38,714 nucleotides of DNA from a virus. The stretch lies in IMG/VR virus record IMGVR_UViG_3300020419_000888, positions 1-38,714 of that record; one strand, written 5' to 3'. Positions 8,791-17,731 of this stretch are shown here, one piece after another (positions within the stretch are counted from its first letter, which is position 1; each line of letters opens with the position of its first letter). The notes beneath the pieces were generated by a model, which had not been told where the DNA came from, did not search any database, and was given only the letters and a program-made list of their open reading frames with translations. Made by a program: the position numbers and the translations under genes.

Positions 8791-9632
8791 ATATAAAGAT
8801 AGTAACAACATTTCATAAAGAAGGATATGATTTATACGGAAAAAAGTTTTTAGAATCTTTTGCAAAGAATGTAGATAAGAATATACAGTTGTATTGTTTT
8901 ACTGAAAACTGTGATCCTGTTAATCCAGATCCTAAACAAATAATTATTGAAAAACAAGAAGAAGCGTTACCTAAGTTAATGGCTTTTAAAAATAAATGGA
9001 GAAGTGTACCAAAAGCAAATGGTATTCCACCAGCAGATATACAAGCCAAAAGACCAAGGGATCATCATAAGAAGTTTAAATGGGATGCCGTTAGATTTGC
9101 AAACAAAGTATATTCAGTATTTGAAGCATGTGAAAGAAGTAAAGACTGGTGTGTTTGGATGGATGCTGACAGTTACATTCATACATCTTGGAGTTACGAT
9201 CAGTTTATAGAACTGTTACCAAAGAACAAATGGATTACATACGTAGGAAGAGGCAAAGGATCGCAAACATGGCCAGAGTGTGGGTTTTACGGACTTAACC
9301 TAAATGATATTATTTGTAGAGATTTCTTAAAAGAATTTGAGCGAGTATATCAAGATCCAGACAACGGAATATTCTTATTAGAAGAATGGCATGACAGTTA
9401 TGTGTTTGGAGACATACTAAACAAAATGCAAGAATATCATCCACAAGTTTTAGACTACAGTGCAGAAATGTATGTAAGAACAGCTAAGACAGGAGGCGGA
9501 GGTCATCCGTTAATTAATTCAGTATTAGGCAACTGGATAGATCATCTTAAGGGTGATAGAAAGAATGTGGGTCATAGTTTGAAGAAAGATTTAATCCAAG
9601 ATAGGAACGAAGCGTACTGGAATGAAATTTAG
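8778..9632 (+). CDS. Putative glycosyltransferase
   Basis: I start at ATG 8778, which has GAGGA 7 bases upstream, rather than at TTG 8754; the protein then begins MDRLDIKIVTTFHKEGYDLY. About 284 residues. DWCVWMDADSYIHTSW carries a D-A-D metal-binding motif. GGGGHPLINS and a C-terminal region with WEHDSY-like residues (EEWHDSYVF) fit a phage GT-A family protein. It sits between two KpsC-like paralogues, so it likely belongs to the same glycan pathway. Confidence 0.6.
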   Translation: MDRLDIKIVTTFHKEGYDLYGKKFLESFAKNVDKNIQLYCFTENCDPVNPDPKQIIIEKQEEALPKLMAFKNKWRSVPKANGIPPADIQAKRPRDHHKKFKWDAVRFANKVYSVFEACERSKDWCVWMDADSYIHTSWSYDQFIELLPKNKWITYVGRGKGSQTWPECGFYGLNLNDIICRDFLKEFERVYQDPDNGIFLLEEWHDSYVFGDILNKMQEYHPQVLDYSAEMYVRTAKTGGGGHPLINSVLGNWIDHLKGDRKNVGHSLKKDLIQDRNEAYWNEI

Positions 9633-10473
9633 TTTATGGACGGACAATGGTGCACTTAATTCTAAACCTATTTTTAGTGCCTTTGCTACTTGTCTTCACA
9701 ATCACGGTCACGATGTTTTGTATAATGATATGGATGGGGATATCCATGTTATTTGGAGCGTACTATGGTATGGTCGAATGGCTCCGAACAAGATTGTTTG
9801 GGACGAAGCTAAGAGACAAGGAAAAAGAGTAATTGTATTAGAAGTAGGTGGTATAAAAAGAGGTACTACTTGGAAGGTCGGGCTTGACGGAATCAATAGA
9901 GAAGCAATCTTCGGATCCACTGGTAACGACAGCAGAAGGGCTGATAAGCTAGGACTTAAACTCAAACACTGGCAATTAAATAATGAATATGGTGATATTA
10001 TAATTGCCTGCCAACATGCAAAAAGCCATCAATGGCGTAATCAAAAGAGTGTGCAAACATGGGTATTTAATTCTATTGAATTATTAAGACAACATACAAA
10101 TAGGAAAATAATTGTAAGGCCGCACCCGAGAGATCCTGTTCAAGGTATACAGCATGAATTTAAAAATGTTATTTTACAAATACCCTCACATGTTCCAAAC
10201 ACATATGACGATTTTGATTTTAATCCTTCTAATGCATACGCAGTGGTTAACTGGTCAAGTAACCCAGCAACACAGGCAGTTATGCAAGGGATACCTGTAT
10301 TCGTAGGTCCTGATAGCTTGGCGTTTGATGTAGGTAACACAAATCTTGCAAGTATCAATGCTCCGCTGATGCCTGACAGAACACAATGGTTAAATGATAT
10401 TGCATATACAGAGTGGACTTTGGATGAAATAGAACAAGGAATACCCTTTAATCGCTTGACAAAATACCTATAA
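9622..10473 (+). CDS. KpsC/KpsS-like glycan synthesis protein, paralogue 3
   Basis: A 283-residue protein and the most canonical of the three. RKIIVRPHPRDPVQ has the full RPHPR block, followed by YAVVNWSSNPATQAVMQGIPVFVGPDS and NTNLASINAPLM, then WLNDIAYTEWTLDEIEQG. The N-terminal WSVLWYGRMAPNKIVWDEAKRQGKRVIVLEVGG resembles the first Rossmann half of KpsC-type proteins. Last gene of the glycan run; 17 bases of AT-rich DNA separate it from the next gene. Confidence 0.65.
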   Translation: MKFSLWTDNGALNSKPIFSAFATCLHNHGHDVLYNDMDGDIHVIWSVLWYGRMAPNKIVWDEAKRQGKRVIVLEVGGIKRGTTWKVGLDGINREAIFGSTGNDSRRADKLGLKLKHWQLNNEYGDIIIACQHAKSHQWRNQKSVQTWVFNSIELLRQHTNRKIIVRPHPRDPVQGIQHEFKNVILQIPSHVPNTYDDFDFNPSNAYAVVNWSSNPATQAVMQGIPVFVGPDSLAFDVGNTNLASINAPLMPDRTQWLNDIAYTEWTLDEIEQGIPFNRLTKYL

Positions 10474-10490
10474 TCAAGTATAATAACATT

Positions 10491-11768
10491 ATGAATAAGA
10501 ACGATTTCACTACATGCGAAGATTGTCTTTCCTTGCTCACAGGTATTATGATACCAAGACCTCCTATGGCAACAGAACAAGATTTTGGTTATACAATCAA
10601 AACTGAAGATGCTGGAATACTTAAAAGTATAGCAAAGCAGTTATCAAAAAATATAGGAATGACTGATAGGCAGTATGCATTAGTAAAACGTAAATTACCA
10701 ACCTATAAAGATCAATTTGATAGTAAAGGTGTCGACTTAGACACTTGTATAGATAATTTAAAAATTCCATTAAGAGAAATTGACAGATCACATTGGTTAA
10801 GAATACTAACTTACAATGAGGAAGATTTTTTAGCAATAAGGTTTCCTTTTAGTAAGAAAATTATAGATAGAATACAAGAATTACAATCGTTACAAGATAT
10901 AAGGCACAATACTCAAAAGCCACAGTATAAAGATCATACGCATTACTTTACCTTTACACCTAAGAACGTTTATTCATTAGTTAGTATTGCAAATAGATTT
11001 GAACAAAAGTTTTTTATTCACGAAGAAATAAAAACTATCTATAATGATTTAAAAGAATATGAAAATAATAGAGAAGATTATGTTCCTGGAATATTTAATT
11101 TTGAAATTAAAAATTTACCTGAAAAAGCAATTTTAAAATTAGAAGAAGAACTAGGTAAGCCTAGTGCAGAAAATTTGTGTCTTTATTATGATAGACACCA
11201 ATTATACGGAATTAAAGACTTTGACAAAGAAGTATTAGAACAGTCTATTTTAAAACGTTCACCCTTTACCCAAAAAATTATTAAGAGGAAAGGACCTACT
11301 ATGTTGGTAGGAATGAATAATCAGCCAATAAATGATATTATTGATTCGTTATTTGATTTAAATAGATTACCAATACTAGTAGTTTTGGATACAAAAAAAG
11401 CACATGATAGCTTAACCATTATGCATAATGCATTAAGAAACGTGATTAAAAACGAAGATATGAGTGTGCTTTTTAGGCTTGATTCAACAGGAAAAGAATT
11501 TAATGAGTATATTCAACAAAATAAACTTAATAATCAGGTTGCAAAAAATACAAAAGTAGTGTATATTAGTAACAATAAATTACCAAAGCCGTTACTGAAA
11601 TCTGGTTTTATACCTAACGTGGTTTTTAGTTATGGAGGAAAAGGATTGAGTTTTAATAACGTTACGCAATACGTTCAGCAATTTGATTTGCAAATAGTTT
11701 ATGAAGATTCTACTGCAAGTACATATTGGAATAAGACTGAAGGAAAGATAATACATGGCAACGTGTAA
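10491..11768 (+). CDS. Conserved phage protein of unknown function, partner of the UvsW-like helicase
   Basis: A 425-residue protein I do not recognise firmly. Visible are a CxxC pair near the start (TTCEDC), a long charged helical middle, and a C-terminal part with alternating strands (ILVVLDTKKAH, TKVVYISNNKLP, NVVFSYGGKGL) that looks like a RecA-like half without a Walker A motif. It ends 14 bases inside the helicase gene, so the two are translationally coupled. A helicase cofactor or inactive helicase-like protein is a guess from this arrangement. Confidence 0.6.
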   Translation: MNKNDFTTCEDCLSLLTGIMIPRPPMATEQDFGYTIKTEDAGILKSIAKQLSKNIGMTDRQYALVKRKLPTYKDQFDSKGVDLDTCIDNLKIPLREIDRSHWLRILTYNEEDFLAIRFPFSKKIIDRIQELQSLQDIRHNTQKPQYKDHTHYFTFTPKNVYSLVSIANRFEQKFFIHEEIKTIYNDLKEYENNREDYVPGIFNFEIKNLPEKAILKLEEELGKPSAENLCLYYDRHQLYGIKDFDKEVLEQSILKRSPFTQKIIKRKGPTMLVGMNNQPINDIIDSLFDLNRLPILVVLDTKKAHDSLTIMHNALRNVIKNEDMSVLFRLDSTGKEFNEYIQQNKLNNQVAKNTKVVYISNNKLPKPLLKSGFIPNVVFSYGGKGLSFNNVTQYVQQFDLQIVYEDSTASTYWNKTEGKIIHGNV

Positions 11769-13212
11769 ATTAATTATTGAAGATGAAGTAAACATTAAGT
11801 TAGAAGGACTTGCTGTTGATATACGTAGAAAGGTTGCAAATGCACTGAAGTTTGAAGTGCCTTATGCACGTTACATGCCACAGTATAAACTAGGCCGTTG
11901 GGACGGTAAAGTAGGGTTCTTTGGTCTTGGTGGTTCAGGATATGTTAATCATCTTAACACAATAAGTGATATACTTTCTAAATACAATGTTGAAATAGTT
12001 GACATCATCGATAGAAGGCATCCTATAGATTTAAATTTTAAAACAATTAAGGAAGACTTTTGGGGAGACAAGACTTGGCCAAAAGGACATCCTGCCGAGG
12101 GGGAAACAATTCGGTTGCGGGACTATCAAGTTGAGGTAGTCAATAATTTCCTGTTAAACCCCCAAGCATTACAGGAAGTTGCAACCGGGGCAGGAAAAAC
12201 TATCATAACTGCGACACTGAGTCAGTTGACAGAAACTTATGGGCGTAGCCTAGTAATTGTTCCCAATAAGAGTTTGGTCACGCAAACAGAGGAAGATTAT
12301 ATTAACTGTGGACTTGATGTAGGTGTGTATTTTGGTGATAGGAAAGAACTAGGCAAGACTCATACAATCTGTACTTGGCAATCTTTGAATATCTTAGACA
12401 AGCGAAGTAAGTACGGAGATGCTGTTTTGAGTCTTGCTGAATTCTTAGAAGGCGTTTCTACAGTAATTGTTGACGAAGTACACCAAGCAAAAGCAGAAGT
12501 ATTGAAAAAATTACTTACACAAAATCTACGTAATGCTCCTATACGTTGGGGTCTTACAGGAACAATACCAAAAGAAAAGTTTGAATTTGAAGCCATACAT
12601 GCAGGCATTGGGCCTGTCATAGGACAGATTAGTGCAAAAGAATTGCAGGACAAAGGAGTGTTGAGTCAATGTCATGTTAACGTTGTGCAACTAATTGATA
12701 CTCCTGTGCATTCAAACTATCAAGAAGAATTAAAATACTTGGTAACAAATGATTCACGTGTAGAATATTTAGGCAAGTTAATAAACAAGATTAAAGGCTC
12801 AGGCAACACATTAATACTAGTAGATAGAATAACAGCAGGCGAAAAATTACAGGAAATAATAGAAGGATCAACCTTTGTAAAAGGTGACGTAAAACTTAAA
12901 GACAGAAAAGAAGCATATGATGAAATCAATGAAGGAACTAATCACGTGGTTATCGCAACATATGGTGTTGCCGCAGTAGGTATTAATATACCCCGTATTT
13001 TTAATCTTGTTCTCATTGAGCCAGGAAAGAGTTTTGTAAGAGTGATCCAATCAATAGGCAGAGGCGTTCGTAAGGCAAAAGATAAAGACTTCGTACAGAT
13101 ATGGGATCTTACATCATCATGTAAGTTTGCGAAGCGCCACTTAACACAAAGAAAAAAGTTTTATAAGGAGGCTCAATACCCATTTACGATTGAAAAAATA
13201 GAATGGAATTAA
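11755..13212 (+). CDS. uvsW: UvsW-like SF2 DNA helicase
   Basis: A 485-residue superfamily 2 helicase, near the size of T4 UvsW (about 500). An N-terminal substrate-binding region (PYARYMPQYKLGRWDGKVGF) is followed by LRDYQ (Q motif, 121-125), ATGAGKT (Walker A, 143-149), VDEVHQAK (motif II), GLTGTIP (motif III) and IQSIGRGVRK (motif VI). In T4 the enzyme unwinds branched DNA and R-loops and helps switch from origin-dependent to recombination-dependent replication. Start ATG at 11755 overlaps the preceding stop. Confidence 0.85.
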   Translation: MATCKLIIEDEVNIKLEGLAVDIRRKVANALKFEVPYARYMPQYKLGRWDGKVGFFGLGGSGYVNHLNTISDILSKYNVEIVDIIDRRHPIDLNFKTIKEDFWGDKTWPKGHPAEGETIRLRDYQVEVVNNFLLNPQALQEVATGAGKTIITATLSQLTETYGRSLVIVPNKSLVTQTEEDYINCGLDVGVYFGDRKELGKTHTICTWQSLNILDKRSKYGDAVLSLAEFLEGVSTVIVDEVHQAKAEVLKKLLTQNLRNAPIRWGLTGTIPKEKFEFEAIHAGIGPVIGQISAKELQDKGVLSQCHVNVVQLIDTPVHSNYQEELKYLVTNDSRVEYLGKLINKIKGSGNTLILVDRITAGEKLQEIIEGSTFVKGDVKLKDRKEAYDEINEGTNHVVIATYGVAAVGINIPRIFNLVLIEPGKSFVRVIQSIGRGVRKAKDKDFVQIWDLTSSCKFAKRHLTQRKKFYKEAQYPFTIEKIEWN

Positions 13213-13213
13213 A

Positions 13214-13723
13214 ATGAAAATACTAACACTAGAAGATCAAGCACTTGATCTGAATACCCTGCCAGAACAGATAGAAGAGGATATTAGATTCAGTGTGCTT
13301 GATAATTCAGACCCTAGTAATCCAGATTTCTTTTTTATACCTTTAATATTCTTGGAATCATTTAGTTCTCCAAGTGTTGTTTTAGATATAGGTGGATATG
13401 AATTACAAATGCCGATAGACTGGAACATCGCTGTAGGGTGTAGCGACAGTGGTAACGACATAGAAGTACTACCATTGACAAGTATTGGGGACAGAGGATT
13501 TGAAACTTTTTTGTTTAACCCACACACCAGTTTCAAACCTGACTTTACTCCTGTAAAGGTAATTAATTATTATAATGATGTTAAATGGTACTTTCCTAAA
13601 GTACGAAATGGTCAGCTGTTAAGTGTGCCTATTCAAGAAAAGAAGAAGTCACCGCTTTGTGCTTATTTTATTAAAGACGTAACAAGGCAAACAGAAATAA
13701 TAAAGTATGGAGAATTATTTTAA
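13214..13723 (+). CDS. Conserved phage protein, unknown function
   Basis: A 169-residue acidic protein directly after the UvsW-like gene (one base gap). It opens MKILTLEDQALDLNTLPEQI and contains a duplicated hydrophobic core (VVLDIGGYELQMPIDWNI, WYFPKVRNGQLLSVPI). I recall similar proteins, annotated hypothetical, beside replication genes in marine T4-like phages. There are no catalytic motifs, signal peptide or membrane segment. It ends ATTTTAATG, sharing a base with the cupin start. Confidence 0.6.
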   Translation: MKILTLEDQALDLNTLPEQIEEDIRFSVLDNSDPSNPDFFFIPLIFLESFSSPSVVLDIGGYELQMPIDWNIAVGCSDSGNDIEVLPLTSIGDRGFETFLFNPHTSFKPDFTPVKVINYYNDVKWYFPKVRNGQLLSVPIQEKKKSPLCAYFIKDVTRQTEIIKYGELF

Positions 13724-14079
13724 TGAAAGCTGGAAAAATTTGGGGACAGACAGAACTCATACATGCAAACGGAGTACTGGAGTTTCATAGAATAGAATTT
13801 AAAAAAGGTTTCAAATGTTCGGAACACGAGCATAAATTCAAATGGAATGGATTTTTTGTTGAATCCGGAAAGATGATTGTAAGAGTTTGGCAGGACGATC
13901 AAGAAGGTCTTGTTGATGAAACCATACTCAACGCAGGAGATTTTACACAAGTAAAGCCAGGAAAGATACATCAATTCGAAGGTGTAGAGGATGGTGTTGC
14001 TTTCGAACTGTATTGGGCAGAGTTCAATCATAATGATATTGTAAGACGCACAGTAGGAACAAAGGTGAAAAATGGATGA
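13723..14079 (+). CDS. Small cupin-domain protein
   Basis: A 118-residue single cupin domain. CSEHEHKFKWNGFFVESGKMIV gives the first cupin motif (His, His, later Glu), and GDFTQVKPGKIHQFEG the second (GDxxxxPxxxxHxF). Single cupins near sugar genes often act as sugar-phosphate isomerases or epimerases, but binding-only roles are equally possible. It lies just upstream of the Kdo genes, separated by one small gene. Confidence 0.7.
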   Translation: MKAGKIWGQTELIHANGVLEFHRIEFKKGFKCSEHEHKFKWNGFFVESGKMIVRVWQDDQEGLVDETILNAGDFTQVKPGKIHQFEGVEDGVAFELYWAEFNHNDIVRRTVGTKVKNG

Positions 14080-14354
14080 GTCGATCTCTTGTAAAACAAG
14101 GACTCATACCAGGACAAGCACTAATCTACGAAAGAGCTAACGGAGTCACTTATGCTCGTTATCGCGATCCACCACACAACATGATCGAACGATGGGTAGT
14201 TGGCGGCGAACCTAAAGCCGTTGCAGAAGCAATGGGAATTATAGATTACGACGAATGGAAAGATATAATGATGACTTCTGAGAAGAGTGTTACTTTACAA
14301 AAACTAATTGAAAAATTAAGAACGACTTATCATCTTGTAAGGACAAAAGAATGA
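14076..14354 (+). CDS. Small conserved phage protein, unknown function
   Basis: A 92-residue basic protein beginning MSRSLVKQGLIPGQALIYER with ARYRDPPHNMIERWVVGGEP. I recall near-identical openings in hypothetical proteins of marine T4-like phages. It overlaps the cupin by 4 bases and kdsA by 4, so it is tightly embedded. No enzymatic motif is seen; the Arg/Lys-rich strand region could bind nucleic acid, but this is speculation. Confidence 0.6.
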   Translation: MSRSLVKQGLIPGQALIYERANGVTYARYRDPPHNMIERWVVGGEPKAVAEAMGIIDYDEWKDIMMTSEKSVTLQKLIEKLRTTYHLVRTKE

Positions 14355-15136
14355 GAATAATAGCAGGACCATGTCAACATGAAAGTGTTTTAGAATCTTT
14401 TGAGATAGCTTCCTATTGTAGAAATGTATGTAAAGAATTAGGTATAGAATATATTTTTAAAGCAAGTTTTGATAAAGCTAATAGAAGTAGTAAAGATGGA
14501 ATAAGAGGCATTGGTTTAGAAAAAACAATGCGAGACTTTAGTCTAGTAAAAAATAAGCACGGCGGAAAATTAGACATATTAACTGATGTACATACTATCG
14601 AACAGGTAGAGCTAATTAATTCTAATTACTCTGACATCGTTGATGTATTACAAATTCCTGCATTTTTATGCAGACAAACTGATTTGATAAAGGCCGCTTG
14701 TGCTACAGGCAAGATAGTAAATATTAAAAAAGGCCAGTTCCTTGCACCCTGGGACGTAAAAGGTATACTGTCAAAGACAGCAGGTGCCAAGGAAGTTTGG
14801 ATAACAGAGAGAGGAACAAGTTTTGGTTACAATACCCTTGTTGTTGACTTTACTGGCTTGGATTACATGCTTAATAACTACGATAATCCTATTGTGCTTG
14901 ATGCCACACACTCCGTACAGAAGCCAGGCGGTAATGGAGACAGTAGCGGCGGCAATCGCGATTACGTTCCTGGTTTATGCAGGGCCGGCAGTGCTTTGGG
15001 GATTACAAACTTCTTTTTAGAAGTTCACCGTGATCCTGATAACGCACCTAGTGATGGACCTAACATGGTACACTTAAAAGACTTTTATAACATAGTTAAG
15101 GACATACATGCGTACAGCTATACTAATACCGGCTAG
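14351..15136 (+). CDS. kdsA: KdsA, 3-deoxy-D-manno-octulosonate-8-phosphate synthase
   Basis: A 261-residue enzyme joining arabinose-5-phosphate and phosphoenolpyruvate into Kdo-8-phosphate for the lipopolysaccharide core. Conserved blocks appear in order: IAGPCQHES, FKASFDKANRSS, LCRQTDL, NIKKGQFLAPWD, ERGTSFGYN, DATHSVQKPGG and the SDGPNM end. The Cys in AGPC, His in ATHS, Glu in FLEVH and Asp in SDGP match the four metal ligands of the metal-dependent class (as in Aquifex KdsA). It overlaps kdsB by 29 bases. Confidence 0.9.
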   Translation: MRIIAGPCQHESVLESFEIASYCRNVCKELGIEYIFKASFDKANRSSKDGIRGIGLEKTMRDFSLVKNKHGGKLDILTDVHTIEQVELINSNYSDIVDVLQIPAFLCRQTDLIKAACATGKIVNIKKGQFLAPWDVKGILSKTAGAKEVWITERGTSFGYNTLVVDFTGLDYMLNNYDNPIVLDATHSVQKPGGNGDSSGGNRDYVPGLCRAGSALGITNFFLEVHRDPDNAPSDGPNMVHLKDFYNIVKDIHAYSYTNTG

Positions 15137-15794
15137 ATATGCTAGTACAAGATATCCAGGCAAACCTTTAGTTAAACTGGACGGCGTACCTATGATTAAA
15201 CGTGTAGCAGATGCGGCTCGTGAGTCAGGGTTGCCAGTATATGTTTTAACTGATGATGTGCGTGTTGCAAATTGTGTTAACACTGAGTATACCGTTTTAA
15301 TAGAAGATGCAGAATACGAAAACGGTACTGAAAGGTGTGCCGGAGCTCTAAGCCAAGACTACTTAGACAAGTACGATCAGTTTGTAAATGTACAAGGCGA
15401 CATGCCCGATGTAACTGTAGAAATGATTGAGAGATGTGTCCAGTGGCTAAAGTATTATCCCATTAGTACAGTATGGACTGACATGCCAAAAGAAATGCAA
15501 GATAATCCTAGCTCTGTTAAAATGGTAACAGCAGGCGATAAAGCACTATGGTTTGGCAGAGGTATGACAGGATACGGAAACTGGCACTTAGGTATATATG
15601 GATACCAACGTAGTCCGTTAGAATTGTATTCAACATTAGAACTTACTACAGAAGAGAAAGTTGAAAAGCTAGAACAACTACGATGGCTTAAGGCAGGTTG
15701 GGATATAGGTTGTTCAAGGGTAGAATTTAACGGAGTAGAAATAAACACTCAAGAAGATATCCATTTATGGAATTATAAGAATGAGCGAATATAA
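15108..15794 (+). CDS. kdsB: KdsB-like CMP-Kdo synthetase
   Basis: A 228-residue protein that would activate Kdo with CTP. ILIPARYASTRYPGKPL is the KdsB signature loop, followed by YVLTDD, ENGTERCAGAL and QFVNVQGDMP. Bacterial KdsB usually has NVQGDEP, so the Glu is replaced by Met here. It is slightly shorter than the usual 245-250 residues. With KdsA it gives two of the three dedicated steps from arabinose-5-phosphate to CMP-Kdo; the phosphatase KdsC is not clearly present. Confidence 0.85.
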   Translation: MRTAILIPARYASTRYPGKPLVKLDGVPMIKRVADAARESGLPVYVLTDDVRVANCVNTEYTVLIEDAEYENGTERCAGALSQDYLDKYDQFVNVQGDMPDVTVEMIERCVQWLKYYPISTVWTDMPKEMQDNPSSVKMVTAGDKALWFGRGMTGYGNWHLGIYGYQRSPLELYSTLELTTEEKVEKLEQLRWLKAGWDIGCSRVEFNGVEINTQEDIHLWNYKNERI

Positions 15795-16251
15795 AATAAA
15801 TGAATGGGCTCTACCCAAATTAAAAAGATATCATACGTGTATTGATATAGGTGCCGGTAATGGTGCTAAAACTTTACCCTATGTTGAGGTATTCAAAAGG
15901 GTATATGCTTTTGAACCTAATCCAAAAACTAATCAACTGATACCAAATTCAATGAAGATGTTTCCTTATAAGTTAGGAGATATTGAAAAAGAAACTATAT
16001 TATACACAAAAGATAAGCAACAATTTAGTGTAACACAAAAAACTTTAGATAGTTTTGTTTTTGTTTATATTGATTTAATAAAAGTAGATGTTGGTAATGA
16101 TGAATTGGATGTTTTGATGGGATCAGTAAATACAATAGTAAAATGGCACCCTGTTATCATATTTAAGAATGATTTAGTGGTTGACTTTTTTAAAGAATTG
16201 CGTTATAATATAAAGAAACATGATAGTGATTGGATAGCTTGGTATGAATAA
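15781..16251 (+). CDS. FkbM-like methyltransferase, short and divergent
   Basis: A 156-residue protein. CIDIGAGNGAKTLPYV is the SAM loop and YAFEPNPKTNQL the motif II acidic residue with the FkbM-type E-P-N-P signature. DLIKVDVGNDELDVLMG is the FkbM 'D-x-I-K-x-D-x-E-G' block with GN where EG is usual, and PVIIFKND has Lys where the family has Glu. It is about 100 residues shorter than typical FkbM proteins, so activity is uncertain. It overlaps kdsB by 14 bases, pointing to sugar O-methylation. Confidence 0.6.
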   Translation: MSEYKINEWALPKLKRYHTCIDIGAGNGAKTLPYVEVFKRVYAFEPNPKTNQLIPNSMKMFPYKLGDIEKETILYTKDKQQFSVTQKTLDSFVFVYIDLIKVDVGNDELDVLMGSVNTIVKWHPVIIFKNDLVVDFFKELRYNIKKHDSDWIAWYE

Positions 16252-16699
16252 ACTGCCTTTGAAAGACGTACTAGCGGCCATTGATATGGGTGCAAAAGAA
16301 GTATGGGACGAACTATCTGTAGATGAAAAGAAACAAGTTAGTTTTTATCTATTGAATAGATATGTTAGTTCACAAAAAGGTGTAAGAGATAATCAAGAAC
16401 TTGCAGTATTTAAAACCAACGAGTATTACAACAAAAACTTTTTTAATATACAAAAACATAAGAAGTTACTATGGCAATTACTGTGCATTGCAGGTAATAC
16501 AAAAAGTATACAGTATCACGAATGGATAGGGTACAAACATAGGACAAAGTCTAACAGTAAAGTAATCAAGTTTATACAGAAGATTTATCCTAACATGAAA
16601 CAAGATGAGGTAGAATTAATTGCTAGAATATCTACAAAAAAAGAATTATACGCACTTGGCGAAGACTACGGGATGGATAAGAAAAGTGTCGACATCTAA
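16244..16699 (+). CDS. Possible gp62-like clamp-loader small subunit
   Basis: A 151-residue helical protein. LKDVLAAIDMGAKEVWDEL, VSFYLLNRYVSSQKG and KLLWQLLCIAGNTKSIQYHEWI resemble the small clamp-loader subunit (gp62) of marine T4-like phages as I recall it. Gp62 and gp44 load the sliding clamp for the replicative polymerase. Gp44 is not visible here. It overlaps the methyltransferase by 8 bases and the zinc-finger gene by 14. Identity is from memory, so moderate. Confidence 0.5.
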   Translation: MNKLPLKDVLAAIDMGAKEVWDELSVDEKKQVSFYLLNRYVSSQKGVRDNQELAVFKTNEYYNKNFFNIQKHKKLLWQLLCIAGNTKSIQYHEWIGYKHRTKSNSKVIKFIQKIYPNMKQDEVELIARISTKKELYALGEDYGMDKKSVDI

Positions 16700-17372
16700 G
16701 CCGTACGTTTGCCAATACTGTGGATCAAGTTTTACAAGAGAGAAAACTTTGGCAGTCCATATGTGTGAGAAAAAACGGAGACACATGCAAAAAAATGAGA
16801 AGCATGTACAATTAGGATATTATGCTTTTACAAGATTTTATAAATTAAGTGCAGGTGTTAAAACAGAAAAAACTTATAAAGATTTTTGTGATAGTCCTTA
16901 CTATAATGCCTTTGTAAAGTTCGGTAGTTGGTTGAACAATGTAGGGCCAATGTATATGGAAAATTATATCGATTGGGTAGTGAAGAGTGGAGTGAAACTT
17001 GATCACTGGTGTAGAGACGAACTATATGAAAAATATGTAAATGAATATGTACTAAAAGAAAGTATGGAGACAGCAGTAGAAAGAAGTATTGATACTATGA
17101 TGTCTTGGGGTGAAGAAAAGGAGGCACCTTGGAATGATTATTTTAGACATGCATCTTTGAATAGAGCAACAAGAGATATCAAGGATGGAAAAATAAGCCC
17201 TTGGCTAATGCTAAACTGCGGATCAGGAAAAGAAATGTTAGCTAAGTTTAATGACGAACAATTAGAGTTTGTATATACTGTTATAGACCCAAAGCATTGG
17301 GCAATGAAGTTTAGGAAGAAGCCTGCAGATGTCGAAGTTGTGAAAGAAGTTGCAAAGGAAAGTAAATTATGA
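16686..17372 (+). CDS. Phage protein with an N-terminal C2H2-like zinc finger
   Basis: I place the start at GTG 16686, giving (M)STSKPYVCQYCGSSF; a TTG at 16620 is possible but lies deep inside the previous gene. Residues 8-29 form CQYCGSSFTREKTLAVHMCE, a CxxC...H-x-C zinc-finger-like module. The remaining 200 residues are helical and uncharacterised (WLNNVGPMYMENYIDWVVKSG). A nucleic-acid-binding role next to the possible clamp loader is inference. About 228 residues. Confidence 0.6.
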   Translation: MSTSKPYVCQYCGSSFTREKTLAVHMCEKKRRHMQKNEKHVQLGYYAFTRFYKLSAGVKTEKTYKDFCDSPYYNAFVKFGSWLNNVGPMYMENYIDWVVKSGVKLDHWCRDELYEKYVNEYVLKESMETAVERSIDTMMSWGEEKEAPWNDYFRHASLNRATRDIKDGKISPWLMLNCGSGKEMLAKFNDEQLEFVYTVIDPKHWAMKFRKKPADVEVVKEVAKESKL

Positions 17373-17731
17373 AAACAATAATATGTGACATCGACGGGAC
17401 TATATTTGAATATGTTAAGGGCGGACATTATGATTTGATACACACAGAAGCTAAGATATTACCAGGCGTTAAAGAAAAGTTTCAGGCATGGGAAGTAAAA
17501 GGTTGTAGGATTGTTCTTATGACCGGTAGACGTGAAAGCGTGAGAGAAGTAACAGAAACAGCTTTGAGAAAAGCAGGTATTCCTTTCGATATGTTGATTA
17601 TGGGATTCGCAGATACAGGTAGAGTACTGATCAATGATATCAATTGGAAGGGCAAGGTAAAAGCTCATGCAGTAAATATGAAGCGAGATGAAGGCTTCGA
17701 AAACATTGATTGGGAAGAATACGAACTATGA
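17369..17731 (+). CDS. HAD-superfamily phosphatase
   Basis: A 120-residue cap-less HAD protein. ICDIDGTIF (catalytic DxDGT at residues 7-11), LMTGRRES (motif II Thr), a Lys in the helix after it (RKAGIPF), and LINDIN (acidic motif IV). Small phage HAD enzymes act as nucleotide or sugar phosphatases. It could supply the KdsC step for the KdsA/KdsB pair, but it is shorter than KdsC (about 180 residues). Stop overlaps the next ATG. Confidence 0.75.
   Translation: MKTIICDIDGTIFEYVKGGHYDLIHTEAKILPGVKEKFQAWEVKGCRIVLMTGRRESVREVTETALRKAGIPFDMLIMGFADTGRVLINDINWKGKVKAHAVNMKRDEGFENIDWEEYEL

Noticed and set aside
17369-17731. Calling the HAD protein KdsC
   Set aside because: KdsC is about 180 residues with a different start; only the general DxDGT and LMTGR motifs are shared.
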